From contig NZ_CP044310.1 of assembly GCF_009664365.1 (NCBI RefSeq), positions 1,995,001 through 2,059,000 of the forward strand: DNA of 64,000 bases. The letters are read 5' to 3'. The position numbers were made by a program, and so were the translations under genes. The notes under the pieces were generated by a model. It worked only from the letters and a program-made list of their open reading frames with translations. It had not been told where the DNA came from and ran no database searches. Below, piece by piece: positions 63,738 through 64,000 of the stretch; position 1 is the first letter of the stretch; each line of letters begins with the position of its first letter. The DNA comes from Paenibacillus xylanilyticus (GTDB lineage Bacteria; Bacillota; Bacilli; Paenibacillales; Paenibacillaceae).

Positions 63738-64000
63738 GTGAATATTTATGACAAAGCCAATGATCTGGCCAAAGCACTGAGAGAAAGCAGCGAGGTGGAA
63801 GAAATTACGTCCGCGATGAAGCTGATCGAAGCTGATCCGGAGGCGAAACGCATGCTGGACAGCTTCCGTGATCAACAAATGGAATTGCAGCAGCGCATGA
63901 TGAGCGGCGACATGCCGGCACCGGACGAGATGGAGAAAATGGAGAAGCTGTTTGAGGTGCTGAGCCTGAATCTCAACATCCGTCGCCTATTCGATGCGGA
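63738..64000 (+). CDS. yheA: YlbF/YheA family protein (partial, runs off the window end)
   Basis: The GTG start follows GAGGAGGAA. The visible 87 residues (YDKANDLAKALRESSEVEEI, then MKLIEADPEAKRMLDSFRDQQMELQQRMM) match the helical YlbF/YmcA/YheA family. In B. subtilis yheA lies next to yheC and yheD, and the same link is seen here across a divergent gap of about 280 bases. The function of YheA is not settled. The 3' end is beyond the window. Confidence 0.8.
   Translation, partial: MNIYDKANDLAKALRESSEVEEITSAMKLIEADPEAKRMLDSFRDQQMELQQRMMSGDMPAPDEMEKMEKLFEVLSLNLNIRRLFDA

Overview
The window looks like a stretch of Paenibacillus-type chromosome: an endospore-forming, motile Firmicute with moderate GC, strong AGGAGG ribosome sites, frequent TTG/GTG starts and many hairpin-plus-U-run terminators. 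Support comes from spore genes (prkA, spoVR, yhbH, cotJA-cotJB-cotJC, a YjcZ-type peptide, pdaA, five yheC/yheD-type genes plus yheA) and a lasso-peptide locus of the paeninodin type. No rRNA, tRNA, CRISPR array, insertion sequence or prophage was seen.

Layout. 1-7.9 kb: an aminotransferase, azoreductase, a DUF2161 nuclease-fold protein, prkA, a soluble globin-coupled chemoreceptor and an orphan LacI regulator. 8-10.7 kb: an MHYT-PAS-GGDEF-EAL protein behind a long leader that contains an intrinsic terminator. 10.8-13.4 kb: yhbH-spoVR, the usual partners of prkA. 13.7-15 kb: a UMF1/Atg22-like MFS exporter.

15.2-24.4 kb is the most interesting part: a complete lasso-peptide operon (sulfotransferase, cyclase C, a 43-residue precursor A, HPr-kinase-like K, RRE protein B1, peptidase B2, nucleotidyltransferase, ABC exporter D) with a convergent APS kinase gene behind it. 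The precursor is too short for routine gene calls. It predicts a 23-residue core with an Ala1-Asp9 ring, an acidic tail with a single Tyr and a C-terminal Ser. The locus therefore has three possible tailoring enzymes (kinase, sulfotransferase, nucleotidyltransferase), and cysC could supply PAPS. The operon promoter has a perfect palindrome exactly filling the -35/-10 spacer. Two mutually exclusive hairpins, the second an intrinsic terminator, lie between A and K.

24.5-33.3 kb: pdaA, DegV, small membrane proteins, methionine salvage (mtnK-mtnA), dps and a DUF1802 protein. 33.6-38.8 kb: the sufCDSUB iron-sulfur operon, preceded by a 17-bp palindrome. 39-49 kb: an M23 peptidase, a spore peptide, two HD-GYP proteins flanking a MoaD-MoaE fusion and a YunD-like nucleotidase, YfkAB radical SAM protein, a CNNM/CBS transporter and cotJABC. 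49.1-52.7 kb: an unusual four-gene set (ThDP enzyme, carboxymuconolactone-decarboxylase-like protein, STAS-like protein, and a FabH-like synthase without the His/Asn catalytic pair). 53-57 kb: an oxidoreductase, a CHASE3 chemoreceptor and a HAD phosphatase. 57.1-63.5 kb: five tandem YheC/YheD ATP-grasp spore proteins, diverging from yheA, which is cut by the window end.
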